Shown here in pieces: positions 25,163 through 34,558 of a stretch of DNA of 64,000 nucleotides. Under the pieces are notes generated by a model. That model did not search any database. It worked only from the letters and a program-made list of their open reading frames with translations, and was not told where the DNA came from. The translations under genes were made by a program, and so were the position numbers. Position 1 is the stretch's first letter, and each line of letters begins with the position of its first letter. The stretch is from Gaiellaceae bacterium. GTDB lineage: Bacteria > Actinomycetota > Thermoleophilia > Gaiellales > Gaiellaceae. The DNA lies in the NCBI GenBank assembly GCA_030446625.1, contig JAUJMY010000003.1, positions 62,001-126,000 on the forward strand, given 5' to 3'.

Positions 25163-26115
25163 TAGACCTCGAGGCCGCGTTCGCCGATCAGCTGGACGTA
25201 GACCTCCTCGAGGCTCGGGAGCGACGTCCGCACCGACGTGACCCCGGCGTCGACGAGCCGTCGCAGCACCTCGGCGGTCGCGCCCTCCTCGCTCACCTCG
25301 ATCCGCGCGCCTCCGTCCTCGGTGCGCGTCACGGCGCTCACGCCCTCGAGGGCGGCGATCCGCCCGAGCACGGGCTCCGGCGCCCCCTCGACGTCGACGC
25401 GCTGGAAGCGCGAGATCACGTGGCCGAGGCTGCGGGGCGACTCCGTCGCGATGATCTTGCCGCGGTCGATCAGCGTCACGCGGTCGCAGACGGTCTCCGC
25501 CTCGACCATGTCGTGCGTCGCGAGCAGGATCGTTCGCCCCTCCCCCTTCAGCTCGCCGATCAGCGTGCGGAACTCGCGCCCGGCGATGGGGTCCATCCCG
25601 GTTGTCGGCTCGTCGAGGAAGAGGACCTTCGCATCGCCGATCAGCCCGCGTGCGAGGTGCAGGCGCTGCTTCATCCCGCGCGAGTACTGCTCGACGCGCT
25701 GATCGGCGCGGTCGGCGAGCCCCACGCGCTCGAGCAGGGTGCGCGTCCGCTCCCTCACGGCCGCCGGCGGCAGCCGGTAGAGCGCGCCCCAGTACTCCAG
25801 GTTCTGGCGCCCGGTGAGGCGCCAGTAGAGGCCGCGCTCGCCGCCGAAGACGATCCCGATCAGCGGACGCACCGCCTTCGTCTCCTCGACGACGTCGTGA
25901 CCGCAGACGCGCGCGCGACCGGACGTCGGCAGGAGCACGGTCGAGAGGATCTTGACGAGCGTCGTCTTTCCGGCGCCGTTCGGCCCGAGGAGGCCGTGGA
26001 TCTCGCCTTCCGGGATCGTGAGCGACACCTCGTCCAGCGCGACGACGCGCTCGTCCTTCTTCTTGCGCGGCTCGAAGACGCGCGTGACGTCCTCGACCTC
26101 GACTGCATCCGGCAT
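25162..26115 (-). CDS. ABC transporter ATP-binding protein of the exporter
   Basis: 317 aa from ATG 26115. The upstream in-frame GTG at 26127 is rejected because the ribosome site GGTGGAG sits over it with ideal spacing to the ATG. Walker A GPNGAGKTT, signature YSRGMKQRLHLARGL (S-R-G-M form, as in ABC-2 exporters of the NodI/DrrA type), Walker B VLFLDEPTTGMD and the H-loop LATHDM are all present. A C-terminal extension of about 90 residues (RVDVEGAPEPVLGRIAALEG onwards) is typical of drug and polysaccharide exporters. The only ATPase for four permeases. Confidence 0.93.
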   Translation of the reverse strand: MPDAVEVEDVTRVFEPRKKKDERVVALDEVSLTIPEGEIHGLLGPNGAGKTTLVKILSTVLLPTSGRARVCGHDVVEETKAVRPLIGIVFGGERGLYWRLTGRQNLEYWGALYRLPPAAVRERTRTLLERVGLADRADQRVEQYSRGMKQRLHLARGLIGDAKVLFLDEPTTGMDPIAGREFRTLIGELKGEGRTILLATHDMVEAETVCDRVTLIDRGKIIATESPRSLGHVISRFQRVDVEGAPEPVLGRIAALEGVSAVTRTEDGGARIEVSEEGATAEVLRRLVDAGVTSVRTSLPSLEEVYVQLIGERGLEV

Positions 26116-26204
26116 GTCGTTCTCCACCTTCGCTCGCCGCTGTACGAATGTTGTTAACCCCGCGAGGCGCCGCCGGGGCCTCGGCTAGTTTCGAGAGGGG
26201 TCTC

Positions 26205-27908
26205 GTGCTGTGCAAGCTTCTCATGGCGGCGCTCGTCGCCGCGGTCGTCGTCGCGCCCGCGCGCGCGGCCGAGCGCGTCCTCCTGATGCCCGGCGTCGCC
26301 TACGAACGGCAGGTCGAGTTCACCTCGCACGGGCCCGTCGCGATTCACGTCCTGACGGCGCCGAGGCCGGGCGGCCTCTGGAGGCTGCAGCCGGTGCTCT
26401 CGAACGGCGCCGTGGTCGCGCGCGACCGCTTGAGCGCCATGCAGCGTGCGCTCGGCGGTCAGGCGACGGTGGCGGGCGTGAGCGGCGACTTCTTCGCGGA
26501 CGACGGGCGGCCGGAGGGGATCGTCCTCCAGGACGGCGTCCTGGCGCACCAGTCGCACCTCGACCGCTCGAGCATCGGGATCGCGCGCGACGGAGCGCTG
26601 CGCGTCGAGCGCGTGCGGACGTTCGGGACGTGGCGGGGGACGCAGCGGCGGCCGCTGAACCTGAACGAACCGCCGGGCGCGAACGGCGCCGCCCTCTACA
26701 CGCCGGCCTGGGGTCCGGTCGCGCCCGCGATCAGCGGTGCGACGACCGCCGTGCTCCCGTCGCTCGCGACGATCGTGCCGAACACGGAGCTCTCGGGAAC
26801 GGTCTCCGAGGTCCGCACCGGCGCCGCCGCCAGCGCGGCCGCCGCGATCCCGCCCGGAGGCGCACTGCTGGTCGCGCGCGGCATCGCCGCGCAGCGGCTC
26901 GCGGCCGAGGTCGGCACCGGCGGCACGATCACCGTGCGCTTCGTCCTCAGCCCGGACTGGTCCGCGGTGCCGGACGCGCTCGGGGGCGGCCCCGTGCTCG
27001 TCCGCGACGGGCGGGCCGTCTTCCGGCACTCGGAGGTGTGCTCCGCGCCGCAGCTCGGCCGGAACCCGCGCGCCGCCGGCGGGCAGCTCCGCGACGGGCG
27101 GATCGTGCTCGTCGCCGTCGACGGGCAGCAACGCGGCTACAGCGTCGGGATGACGAGCTTCGAGCTCGCGCGGACGCTCGTCCGGCTCGGCGCCGTCACC
27201 GGCGCCGGCCTCGGCGCCGGTCCCGCGACGACGATGGCCTTCGAGGCGAAGGTGCTGAACCGCCCGGCCGGCGGCGGCGAGACTCCGGTGTCGAACGGGC
27301 TCTTCGTCCTCTACCGCGGCGTGTACGCGGCGCCGCCGAGCGAACCGGTCGTGTCTCCGAACGGCGACTCCTTCGCCGACAGCACGGACCTCACGTACAA
27401 GGTGGTGCGCCCGTCGCGCGTGACGGTGACGCTCGTCGGACCCGATCGGATCGCACGGCAGCTCGACGTCGCGGACAAGGAGCCCGGCACGTACCGGCTC
27501 GTCTGGGGGGGAACGAGTGCGGCTGGCGGCGCCGAGCCGGAGGGGCGCTGGCGCTTCTCGGTCTCGGCCGTGGACGAGCAAGGACAGGCATCCGTGGCGG
27601 AGCGCATGTTCTCGGTGAACAAGACCCTTGCCGGGCTGACGGTGACGACGGCGCCCGGTCGTGCGAGCGCGCGGTTCACGCTCACCCGCGCCGCGCGCGT
27701 GACCGCGTCGATAGAGAGCCAGAGCGGCGCGCTGATCGCCGTCGTCGCGCGCCGGAGCCTCGCCGCCGGCGCGCACTCGATCTCGTGGAACGGCCGGATC
27801 GGCGCCGGCCGCGCGGCGCGCGGGCGCTACGTCTTCCGCATCGCGGCCGCCAACGCCGTGGGCGGGATGGACGTCGCCGCGGCGTTCGCGCTCGCCGGCA
27901 GTCGCTAG
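26205..27908 (+). CDS. Secreted phosphodiester glycosidase-domain protein with C-terminal FlgD-like Ig repeats
   Basis: 567 aa from GTG 26205, which has the purine run GAGAGGGG just upstream and gives a signal peptide (LLMAALVAAVVVAPARA). About residues 30-370 match the NAGPA/DUF2233 pattern: VAGVSGDFFADDGRPEGIVL, later ALGGGPVLVRDG and VLVAVDGQQRGYSVGMTSFE. That domain cleaves phosphodiester-linked sugars. The C-terminal part has SPNGDSFADSTDLTYKV and two beta-sandwich repeats with GRWRF and GRYVFRI, resembling FlgD Ig-like domains. Divergent from the ABC exporter across an 89-base gap. Confidence 0.8.
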   Translation: MLCKLLMAALVAAVVVAPARAAERVLLMPGVAYERQVEFTSHGPVAIHVLTAPRPGGLWRLQPVLSNGAVVARDRLSAMQRALGGQATVAGVSGDFFADDGRPEGIVLQDGVLAHQSHLDRSSIGIARDGALRVERVRTFGTWRGTQRRPLNLNEPPGANGAALYTPAWGPVAPAISGATTAVLPSLATIVPNTELSGTVSEVRTGAAASAAAAIPPGGALLVARGIAAQRLAAEVGTGGTITVRFVLSPDWSAVPDALGGGPVLVRDGRAVFRHSEVCSAPQLGRNPRAAGGQLRDGRIVLVAVDGQQRGYSVGMTSFELARTLVRLGAVTGAGLGAGPATTMAFEAKVLNRPAGGGETPVSNGLFVLYRGVYAAPPSEPVVSPNGDSFADSTDLTYKVVRPSRVTVTLVGPDRIARQLDVADKEPGTYRLVWGGTSAAGGAEPEGRWRFSVSAVDEQGQASVAERMFSVNKTLAGLTVTTAPGRASARFTLTRAARVTASIESQSGALIAVVARRSLAAGAHSISWNGRIGAGRAARGRYVFRIAAANAVGGMDVAAAFALAGSR

Positions 27909-27911
27909 AGT
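27906..27911 (+). promoter_or_regulatory. Leaderless-type -10 element for the DedA gene
   Basis: TAGAGT, then 6 bases, then GTG 27918; the TAG is also the stop of the glycosidase gene. Confidence 0.5.
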
Positions 27912-27917
27912 CCCGCG

Positions 27918-28610
27918 GTGCCGCTCGCGTCGATCCTCTCGGAGATCACCCACGCCGTCACTGGCGCGATCGGCGACTACGGCCTGTACGCGGTGTTCCT
28001 CCTGATGCTGATCGACGCGGTCCTGCCCGCCGCGAGCGAGGTCGTGATGGTCTACGGCGGCGCGGTCGCGGCGGGCGCGGTCGCGGGGCAAGAGGTCGTC
28101 CTCTTCGGCGAGAACGGCTTCGCCGCGGGCCTGCCGGCGTACCTCGCGATCTCTGTCGCGGGCACGGTCGGGTACACGCTCGGCTCGATCGGCGGCTGGG
28201 CGATCGGGCTCTACGGCGGGCGCCCGTTCGTCGAGCGGCACGGGCGTTGGCTGCACGTCAACGAGAAGAAGCTCGAGCGTGCGGACCGGTGGTTCGCGCG
28301 CTACGGGCAGAAGCTCGCGTTCATCGGGCGCGTGACGCCGGTCGTGCGCTCGTTCGTCGCGATTCCGGCCGGGATCGCGCGGCTCGCGGTCGGGCCGTAC
28401 ACCCTGCTCACGTTCCTCGGCTCGGCGATCTGGTGCTTCGCCCTCGCCGGCGTCGGGTGGGCGCTCGGGGCCAACTGGGAGCGGTTCCACCACGCGTTCC
28501 GCTACGCCGACTACGCGGTCGCGGCCGCGATCCTGATCGGCGCCGGCGCGCTTCTGCTCCGCTGGAGGTCATCTAGACTTGCCCGCCGTGCCGCAGATCC
28601 CGCTCGTTGA
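27918..28610 (+). CDS. DedA family membrane protein
   Basis: 230 aa. DedA/VTT proteins are flippases for undecaprenyl phosphate or phospholipids and support envelope homeostasis. Characteristic features are the re-entrant-loop segment LIDAVLPAASEVVMVYGGAV with a conserved Glu, GTVGYTLGSIGGWAIGLYGG, then RYGQKLAFIGRVTPVVRSFVAIPAG with the conserved Arg residues (FxGRxxPxxRxxxxxxAG), and the late FLGSAIWCFALAGVGWALG. The 3' end overlaps the aminotransferase gene by about 23 bases. Confidence 0.92.
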   Translation: MPLASILSEITHAVTGAIGDYGLYAVFLLMLIDAVLPAASEVVMVYGGAVAAGAVAGQEVVLFGENGFAAGLPAYLAISVAGTVGYTLGSIGGWAIGLYGGRPFVERHGRWLHVNEKKLERADRWFARYGQKLAFIGRVTPVVRSFVAIPAGIARLAVGPYTLLTFLGSAIWCFALAGVGWALGANWERFHHAFRYADYAVAAAILIGAGALLLRWRSSRLARRAADPAR

Positions 28611-29673
28611 CGTCAAGGCGCAGTACGCGCCCCTCATCCCCGAGCTGAAGCAGCGCATCGCGGACGTTCTCGACCTCGGCGTCTTCGTCTTCGGCCCGAA
28701 CGTGGCCGCGTTCGAGGAGGAGGCGGCGCGGTACCTCGGCGTTCCGCAGACGATCGGCGTCGGCAACGGAACCGACGCGATCGTGCTCGTCCTGAACGCT
28801 CTCGAGCTGGGCGCCGGCGACGAGGTGATCTGCCCGGCGTTCACCTTCTACGCAACTGCCGAGGCGATCGTCCGCGCGGGCGCGACGCCCGTTTTCGCCG
28901 ACGTCGACCCGCACACGCTGAACCTCGATCCCGAGTCCGTTGCGGAGCGCATCACGCCCCGGACGAAGGCGATCGTGCCGGTCCACCTGTTCGGCCGGCC
29001 CGCGCCGCTCGACGAGCTGGCGCAGCTCGGCCTCCCGATCGTCGAGGACGCCGCGCAGGCGTTCGGCTCCCCCGCGATCGCGCGCACTGGAGTCGCCTCG
29101 ACCTTCAGCTTCTACCCGACGAAGAACCTGTTCGGGCTCGGCGACGGCGGCCTCGTGGCCGTCACCGAAGAAGAGCTCGGCGAGCGCGTGCGCATGCTGC
29201 GCTTCCACGGCTCGAAGGCGAAGAAGATCTTCGAGTACGTCGGGACGAACTCGCGGCTGGACGAGATCCAGGCCGCGGCGCTCCGCGTGTTCCTGCGCGA
29301 GCTCGACGGCTGGAACGCGGCGCGGCGCGAGGCGGCGGAGCGCTACCGGGAGCTGGGCCTCGGCGAGCTCTGCGAGGTGCCGGCCGACGATCCGGCGCAC
29401 GTCTACCACCTCTTCGTCTGCCGCTCGCCGCTCAGCGACGCGATCCGCGCCGCGCTCAGCGAGGCCGGGATCGGGAACGCGCAGTACTACCTCCCGCCGC
29501 TGCACCTCCAGCCGGCGCTCCGCTTCCTCGGCTATCGCGAAGGCGACCTGCCCGAGACCGAGCGCGCCGCGGCGGAGAACTTCTCGGTGCCGCTGTGGGC
29601 CGGGATCACGGCGGAGCAGCAGGAGCGCGTGGTCGAGGTCGTAAGGGCCGCGGCCGCGGTGGCGGTGCATTGA
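28588..29673 (+). CDS. DegT/DnrJ/EryC1/StrS sugar aminotransferase
   Basis: 361 aa from GTG 28588 (TTG 28579 is possible, with GGAGGT 10 bases upstream; a TAGACT box at 28574-28579 favours the GTG). PLP-dependent aminotransfer to a keto-sugar nucleotide. Seen are IPLVDVKAQYAPL at the N-terminus, GVGNGTDAIVL, PAFTFYATAEAI, VEDAAQAFGS and the PLP lysine in SFYPTKNLFGLGDGG (about residue 181). With the PglF/CapD-type dehydratase immediately downstream it probably makes a 4-amino-4,6-dideoxy sugar for surface glycans. Confidence 0.93.
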   Translation: MPQIPLVDVKAQYAPLIPELKQRIADVLDLGVFVFGPNVAAFEEEAARYLGVPQTIGVGNGTDAIVLVLNALELGAGDEVICPAFTFYATAEAIVRAGATPVFADVDPHTLNLDPESVAERITPRTKAIVPVHLFGRPAPLDELAQLGLPIVEDAAQAFGSPAIARTGVASTFSFYPTKNLFGLGDGGLVAVTEEELGERVRMLRFHGSKAKKIFEYVGTNSRLDEIQAAALRVFLRELDGWNAARREAAERYRELGLGELCEVPADDPAHVYHLFVCRSPLSDAIRAALSEAGIGNAQYYLPPLHLQPALRFLGYREGDLPETERAAAENFSVPLWAGITAEQQERVVEVVRAAAAVAVH

Positions 29674-29678
29674 TTGCG

Positions 29679-31541
29679 GTGAACAGGCACCGCGTCTGGC
29701 AGCTGGCGGCGGACGCGTTGCTGATCGCGGCCGCGTTCTTCCTCGCCTTCAAGCTGCGGTTCGACGAGCTGGTCGTGCCGAGGAACTACGACGCGTACGA
29801 CGACCCGTCGACGATCGCGATCGTCGTCGCGATCAAGCTCGGCGTCTTCGTCGCGTTCGGGTTCTACAACCGCTGGTGGCGCTACGTCTCGACCCGTGAC
29901 ATGTGGGGCGCCGCGCGCGGCGTCGTCGCGGCGTCGCTGCTCACGTACCTCTTCTTCTACTTCGTGCCGATCGACGAGCAGCGCGTTCCGCGCGCGATCC
30001 CGTTCATCGACACGCTCCTGCTGCTCGGCTTCGTCGCCACCTCGCGCATGCTCGCCCGCACCGTCTTCGAGCGTCCCGGCGCCGCCTCGCTCGTCGCGCG
30101 CGGCCGCGAGGTGATCGTCGTCGGCGCGGGCGACGCGGGGCAGCTCGTCCTCCGCGAGCTCCTGAAGTCGCGCGCCACGACGCCGATCGGCCTCGTCGAC
30201 GACGACCCGCGGAAGCGCAACATGCGGCTCCACGGCGTGCGCGTCCTCGGCACGACGGACGACCTGCCGCACATCCTGCGCGACAACCCGCCCGACGAGG
30301 TGCTGATCGCGATCCCGTCCGCGTCGGGAGAGACGCGGCAGAAGATCGTCGACATCGCGCGGAAGGCGGGCGTGCCGGTCAAGACGCTGCCGGGTCTCTA
30401 CGAGCTGATCGAAGGCGACCTGGATCTCGCCACCCAGATCAGGCCCGTCCAGGTCGAGGACGTGCTCGGGCGCGAGCCGGTCGAGGTCGATCTCGGCTCG
30501 ATCGCGACGTACCTCGCCGACGAGACGGTGCTCGTGACCGGCGCCGGCGGCTCGATCGGCGCGGAGCTCTGCCGCCAGATCGCCCGCCTGGGCGCGGCGC
30601 GTCTCGTCCTCGTCGAGAACTCGGAGCGCGCGCTCTTCGAGATCGGCCGCGAGCTCGTCGACGAGCGCGGCTTCGCCGCCACCGCCGAGGTGATCGCCGA
30701 CGCCGGGAACCGCGTGAAGATGCGCCAGCTCTTCGAGCGCTATCGGCCCGGCGTCGTCTTCCACGCCGCGGCGTACAAGCACGTGGCGCTGCTGGAGGCG
30801 AACCCGGTCGAGTCCGTCCGGAACAACGTGCTCGCGACGAAGGTGATGGCGGACGTCTCGGTCGAGTTCGGCGCGAAGCGCTTCGTGCTCATCTCGACGG
30901 ACAAGGCGCTCAACCCGAGCGCCGTCTACGGACAGTGCAAGGCGATCTGCGAGTGGATCGTGGAGGCGTACGGACAGCGGGAGGACGTCGCGACGCGCTT
31001 CGTCGCCGTGCGCTTCGGCAACGTGCTCGGCTCGTCGGGAAGCGTGATCCCGATCTTCCGCCGGCAGATCGAGCGCGGCGGCCCGGTGACGGTCACGCAC
31101 CCGGAGATGACGCGCTTCTTCATGACGATTCCGGAGGCCGTCTCGCTCGTGATCCAGTCGGGCGCGATCGGCGGGCGCGGGCAGATCTACGTCCTCGACA
31201 TGGGCGAGCCGGTGAAGATCGTCGACCTCGCGCGGAACATGGTCCGCCTCTCCGGCAAGGAGCCGGACCGCGACGTCGCGATCGAGTTCATCGGGGCGAA
31301 GCCGGGCGAGAAGCTCCACGAGGAGCTGTGGACGGAGGACGAACGCCCGACGCCGACGGCGCACCCGAAGATCCTGCGGGCGACGCGGCCGTCGGTCGAC
31401 GCCGCCTGGCTCGAAGAGGAACTCGAGGAGCTCGCGCGCCTCGTCGACGAGGGCGACACGCTCTCCGTCGTGGCGAGGCTCGCGGCGGCGGTACGCGCCC
31501 CGAGGCGCACCGCCGCCGCGCAGCAAGAGCCCGTGTCCTAA
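29679..31541 (+). CDS. Membrane UDP-sugar 4,6-dehydratase (PglF/CapD/WbpM family)
   Basis: 620 aa from GTG 29679 (TTG 29670, overlapping the upstream stop, is an alternative). The N-terminus has four transmembrane helices, then a CoA-binding-like Rossmann domain (EVIVVGAGDAGQLVLREL) and a second NAD(P) Rossmann domain (TVLVTGAGGSIGAELCRQI) with catalytic segments HAAAYKHVALLEANP and ISTDKALNPSAVYGQCK. WbpM/PglF enzymes convert UDP-GlcNAc to the 4-keto-6-deoxy sugar, which the adjacent aminotransferase could aminate. It ends in a 4-base convergent overlap with the PhoX-like gene. Confidence 0.93.
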   Translation: MNRHRVWQLAADALLIAAAFFLAFKLRFDELVVPRNYDAYDDPSTIAIVVAIKLGVFVAFGFYNRWWRYVSTRDMWGAARGVVAASLLTYLFFYFVPIDEQRVPRAIPFIDTLLLLGFVATSRMLARTVFERPGAASLVARGREVIVVGAGDAGQLVLRELLKSRATTPIGLVDDDPRKRNMRLHGVRVLGTTDDLPHILRDNPPDEVLIAIPSASGETRQKIVDIARKAGVPVKTLPGLYELIEGDLDLATQIRPVQVEDVLGREPVEVDLGSIATYLADETVLVTGAGGSIGAELCRQIARLGAARLVLVENSERALFEIGRELVDERGFAATAEVIADAGNRVKMRQLFERYRPGVVFHAAAYKHVALLEANPVESVRNNVLATKVMADVSVEFGAKRFVLISTDKALNPSAVYGQCKAICEWIVEAYGQREDVATRFVAVRFGNVLGSSGSVIPIFRRQIERGGPVTVTHPEMTRFFMTIPEAVSLVIQSGAIGGRGQIYVLDMGEPVKIVDLARNMVRLSGKEPDRDVAIEFIGAKPGEKLHEELWTEDERPTPTAHPKILRATRPSVDAAWLEEELEELARLVDEGDTLSVVARLAAAVRAPRRTAAAQQEPVS

Positions 31542-33370
31542 CCGGTTTTGCGGATCGCGAGCAGCGAGGGCTTCGGCTTCGACGGCGTGCCGGTCCGCGC
31601 CGTCTTGTTGCCCTCGGGCCACCACGAGGTGTACGTGTTCGGGTTGCCGGGGACGCCGCCCCGGTTCGGCGTCTCCTCGCCCGGGTGCTGGACGTTGAGG
31701 AACAGCGTCTTCTGCTCCGGCACGAAGTACGGGCCCGTCAGCTCCGCCTCGACCGGCCCGTTGGCGAAGCGGAAGGCCGTCATCGCGTTCGGTCCGCGCA
31801 GCGGGACGTAGAACATCGCGTTGTTCGCGTGCCACTCGAAGCCGCGGCCCGGGACGTTGAGCGCCGAGCTGGAGACGTCCGTGACGATCCAGAGCTCCCG
31901 CTCGGACGAGAACGCCATGTTGTCCGGGTTCGCGAAGCCCTTCTCCTGACCACCTTCGAGCAGGTCGACCCATTTGAAGCTCTTCCCGTCCGGATCCTCC
32001 GTGTCCTCGTTGAGGAGGCGGACGACGCCGTAGGCCGCCGGATCTGCGGGCCGGCCGCGCGCGCTCGTGAGCGCGATCAGCACCCGCTGCGGCGCCCCCG
32101 GGATCACCTCGCAGTCCTCGGCGCGCGGGACGCGGAACTGCCGCAGGTCGCCGCCGACCCGCGGCGCGATGTTCTTCTCGATCCACTGCGTGGTGAAGGC
32201 GAGCGCCTCCGGGTTCTTCATGTCGAGCGGATGCCAGAACCCCTGGCCGCGATCGACGCTGGGGTCGTTCGCCTGCGGAAGCCACTGCGCGACGAAGAGC
32301 TGGCCGTCCGACAGCAGCTTCATCGCCTCGGCGCGCCGCATGCCGCGGCGATAGCGCCCACGCGAGACGAACTTGAAGAACATGCCGTCGGCCGCCGGTG
32401 CGTCGTCGCCCGTGTAGCAGACGACGCGCCCGTCGCGGGCGACGCGGAGCCCGACGTTCTCATGATGGATGCGGCCGAGGGCCGTGTGCTTCACGGCGTT
32501 GCCCGTGTACGGGTCGACCTCGGTGACGTAGCCGTAGTACGGGAACTCGTCGGCGACGCGCTGCCGGTCGACGTTCGTGCCGGGCTCGCCGACGTAGTAG
32601 TTGACCTCTTCGCGGTTCGCGCCGTTGTCCTTGATCCAGCCGAGCTGGAACGGCATCCGGCGCTCGAGCCCGAAGCTCTGGAAGTTCTCCTCGCAGCTCA
32701 GGACGGTGCCCCAGGGCGTGCGCGCGCCGGAGCAGTTTGCGATCGTGCCGAGGACCGTGCCGCCGGACGGGACGAGGCTTGTCCCCGCGACCGGCCCGTC
32801 GTAGGGGATCGGCGGGCCGTCCGCAGCGAACCTGCGCCCGTAGCGCGAGTTGACGACGACCTCCCAGCGGCCGTTCCGGCCGGTCCGCCGCACGTGGACG
32901 ATCGAGCCCCCGACCTCCTTCTTCTCGCGCTCCATGATCGCGCGGTGCTGAGCCGTCCGCGGGTTCCAGGTCGGGTCCTGCGCACGCGTCCAGTCGCTCG
33001 TGAAGAACGGGATCACGTACTCGTGGTTCACCCAGATCAGCCCCTCGTCGGTCTTGCCGGCCTGGAGCGGGTAGAACGCGCAGTAGTCGCAGTTGTAGCC
33101 GAAGCGGAGGCCCGGGCCGAACTCGTCGCCCCACTTGAGCAGCGTGTCGACGGCGTACCCCTCGGGCACCTCGAACGCGTCGGCCGAGCTCGGCGCGATC
33201 GCCCGGAAGTGCGCGAAGTCGCCCTTCCGGATGTGGTTCTCCGCCGAGGCGAGCGCGCGCCCCGTCGCCGAGTTCGCAGCCCACGTCGCGGCGCCGGCGG
33301 CGGCGATCCCCTTGACCAGCCGGCGCCGGGTGAGCGGCGCGTCGAAAGCGGATGCGAAGAAGTCGGTCAT
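31538..33370 (-). CDS. PhoX-like (DUF839) phosphatase with Tat signal
   Basis: 610 aa. The N-terminus LTRRRLVKGIAAAGAATWAA is a twin-arginine signal, so it is exported folded. The body has beta-propeller segments of the PhoX/DUF839 family: GLIWVNHEYVIPFF, GTVLSCEENFQSFG with the metal-binding E-E, YGYVTEVDPYTG, LGRIHHENVGLRVA, VVCYTGDDAPAADGMFFKFV and FLNVQHPGEETPNRGGVPGN near the C-terminus. Family members are Ca/Fe alkaline phosphatases, though many DUF839 proteins are uncharacterised. The ATG at 33370 has an AGGGGG ribosome site. Confidence 0.9.
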   Translation of the reverse strand: MTDFFASAFDAPLTRRRLVKGIAAAGAATWAANSATGRALASAENHIRKGDFAHFRAIAPSSADAFEVPEGYAVDTLLKWGDEFGPGLRFGYNCDYCAFYPLQAGKTDEGLIWVNHEYVIPFFTSDWTRAQDPTWNPRTAQHRAIMEREKKEVGGSIVHVRRTGRNGRWEVVVNSRYGRRFAADGPPIPYDGPVAGTSLVPSGGTVLGTIANCSGARTPWGTVLSCEENFQSFGLERRMPFQLGWIKDNGANREEVNYYVGEPGTNVDRQRVADEFPYYGYVTEVDPYTGNAVKHTALGRIHHENVGLRVARDGRVVCYTGDDAPAADGMFFKFVSRGRYRRGMRRAEAMKLLSDGQLFVAQWLPQANDPSVDRGQGFWHPLDMKNPEALAFTTQWIEKNIAPRVGGDLRQFRVPRAEDCEVIPGAPQRVLIALTSARGRPADPAAYGVVRLLNEDTEDPDGKSFKWVDLLEGGQEKGFANPDNMAFSSERELWIVTDVSSSALNVPGRGFEWHANNAMFYVPLRGPNAMTAFRFANGPVEAELTGPYFVPEQKTLFLNVQHPGEETPNRGGVPGNPNTYTSWWPEGNKTARTGTPSKPKPSLLAIRKTG

Positions 33371-33406
33371 GACCCCCCTGACGAGTCGTGAAGGATGGGA
33401 GCGATC

Positions 33407-34519
33407 CTAGAGCGCGGCCGCCGGAAGGTCGAGCAGGATCCGCTCGATCGCCTCCGCGGCCCTCTCGCCCGCGTGGCCGTCCCACAGCGGCGGCGGGTCG
33501 AGCTCCATCCGTTGCGACACTCGGGCCGGGATAGTCCGGATCGCGTCGGGGTCGAGGCCGAGGACGACGTTCGTGCCGTGCGTGACCGTGACGGGGCGCT
33601 CGGTGTTGTCGCGCAGCGTGAAGCACGGGACGCCGAGCACCGTCGTCTCCTCCTGGATCCCGCCCGAGTCGGTGAGCACGGCGGCGGCGGCCGTCTGGAG
33701 CGAGAGGAACGTGCGGTACGGGAGCGGCGGCGTCACGATGATCTTCTCCTCGTCGACCAACGCGACGTTGCGCGTGCGCGGGTGCATCGGGAAGACGACC
33801 GGCAGCTCCCGGGCGACGTCTTGCAGCGCGAGCAGCGTCCGCGTCAGCAGCTCAGGCCTGTCGACGAGGGCGGGCCGGTGGAGCGTCACGAGCACGTACT
33901 GCTGCGGCTCCAGCCCGTAGTCGCGCCACGCCGCGGCCTCACGCGCGGCGTCGACGCTCGCGAGCAGCGTGTCGATCATCGTGTTGCCGACGAACCTCAC
34001 GCGCTCCTGCGCGATGCCCTCGCGGGCGAGGTTCTCGTTCGCGCTCTCCGAGTGCGTCAGCAGTAGCGTCGACAGGTGGTCCGTGAGGCGGCGGTTGTGC
34101 TCCTCGGGCATCGACCAGTCGAAGCTGCGGAGGCCCGACTCGATGTGGCACACGGGGACCCCGAGCTTCACCGCGGCGAGCGCGCCCGCGAGCGTCGAGT
34201 TGACGTCGCCTGCGACGACGACGAGCGCGGGCCGGTAGAAGTCCCCGAGCGCGTCCTCGAACACCGCCTCCAGCCCGATCAGCGCCTGCCCCGTCTGGTA
34301 GGCATGCGAGCCGGAGCCCACCTCGAGCTCGACGTGGGGCCGCGGCAGTGGGAGCTCCGCGAAGAAGACGTCGTTCAGGAGCGCGTCGTAGTGCTGGCCG
34401 GTGTGGACGAGCCGCTGCTCGACGTCCCCGCGGCGCTCGAGCTCGGCGTAGACGGGCGCGACCTTCATGTAGTTCGGCCGCGCGCCGACGACGTGGACGA
34501 CGAGCGGCCGGGCCGGCAT
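33407..34519 (-). CDS. wecB: UDP-N-acetylglucosamine 2-epimerase (non-hydrolysing)
   Basis: 370 aa. It interconverts UDP-GlcNAc and UDP-ManNAc for surface polysaccharide. Motifs are VVGARPNYMKVAPVY at the N-terminus, TGQHYDALLNDVFF, VVVAGDVNSTLAGALAA, HIESGLRSFDWSMPEEHNR, VLVTLHRP and LTDSGGIQEETTVLGVP (nucleotide site). All catalytic Asp/Glu/His positions appear intact. A TAGACT box lies 7 bases before the ATG, so it has its own leaderless-type promoter. Confidence 0.94.
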   Translation of the reverse strand: MPARPLVVHVVGARPNYMKVAPVYAELERRGDVEQRLVHTGQHYDALLNDVFFAELPLPRPHVELEVGSGSHAYQTGQALIGLEAVFEDALGDFYRPALVVVAGDVNSTLAGALAAVKLGVPVCHIESGLRSFDWSMPEEHNRRLTDHLSTLLLTHSESANENLAREGIAQERVRFVGNTMIDTLLASVDAAREAAAWRDYGLEPQQYVLVTLHRPALVDRPELLTRTLLALQDVARELPVVFPMHPRTRNVALVDEEKIIVTPPLPYRTFLSLQTAAAAVLTDSGGIQEETTVLGVPCFTLRDNTERPVTVTHGTNVVLGLDPDAIRTIPARVSQRMELDPPPLWDGHAGERAAEAIERILLDLPAAAL

Positions 34520-34526
34520 GGGCGGC

Positions 34527-34532
34527 AGTCTA
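34527..34532 (-). promoter_or_regulatory. Leaderless-type -10 element for wecB
   Basis: TAGACT on the minus strand, then 7 bases, then ATG 34519. Confidence 0.55.
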
Positions 34533-34558
34533 CGAGCCGCCCGCCGCGGCGCCTCCCG

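Noticed and set aside
26154-28493. Long minus-strand open frame (about 779 codons)
   Set aside because: Antisense shadow of the glycosidase and DedA genes; composition is the mirror of GC-rich codons.
29532-32285. Very long open frame (about 917 codons) on the minus strand
   Set aside because: It lies antisense to the dehydratase gene and has the Arg/Asp/Glu/His/Val-biased composition expected from the complement of 70% GC coding DNA. No domain pattern.
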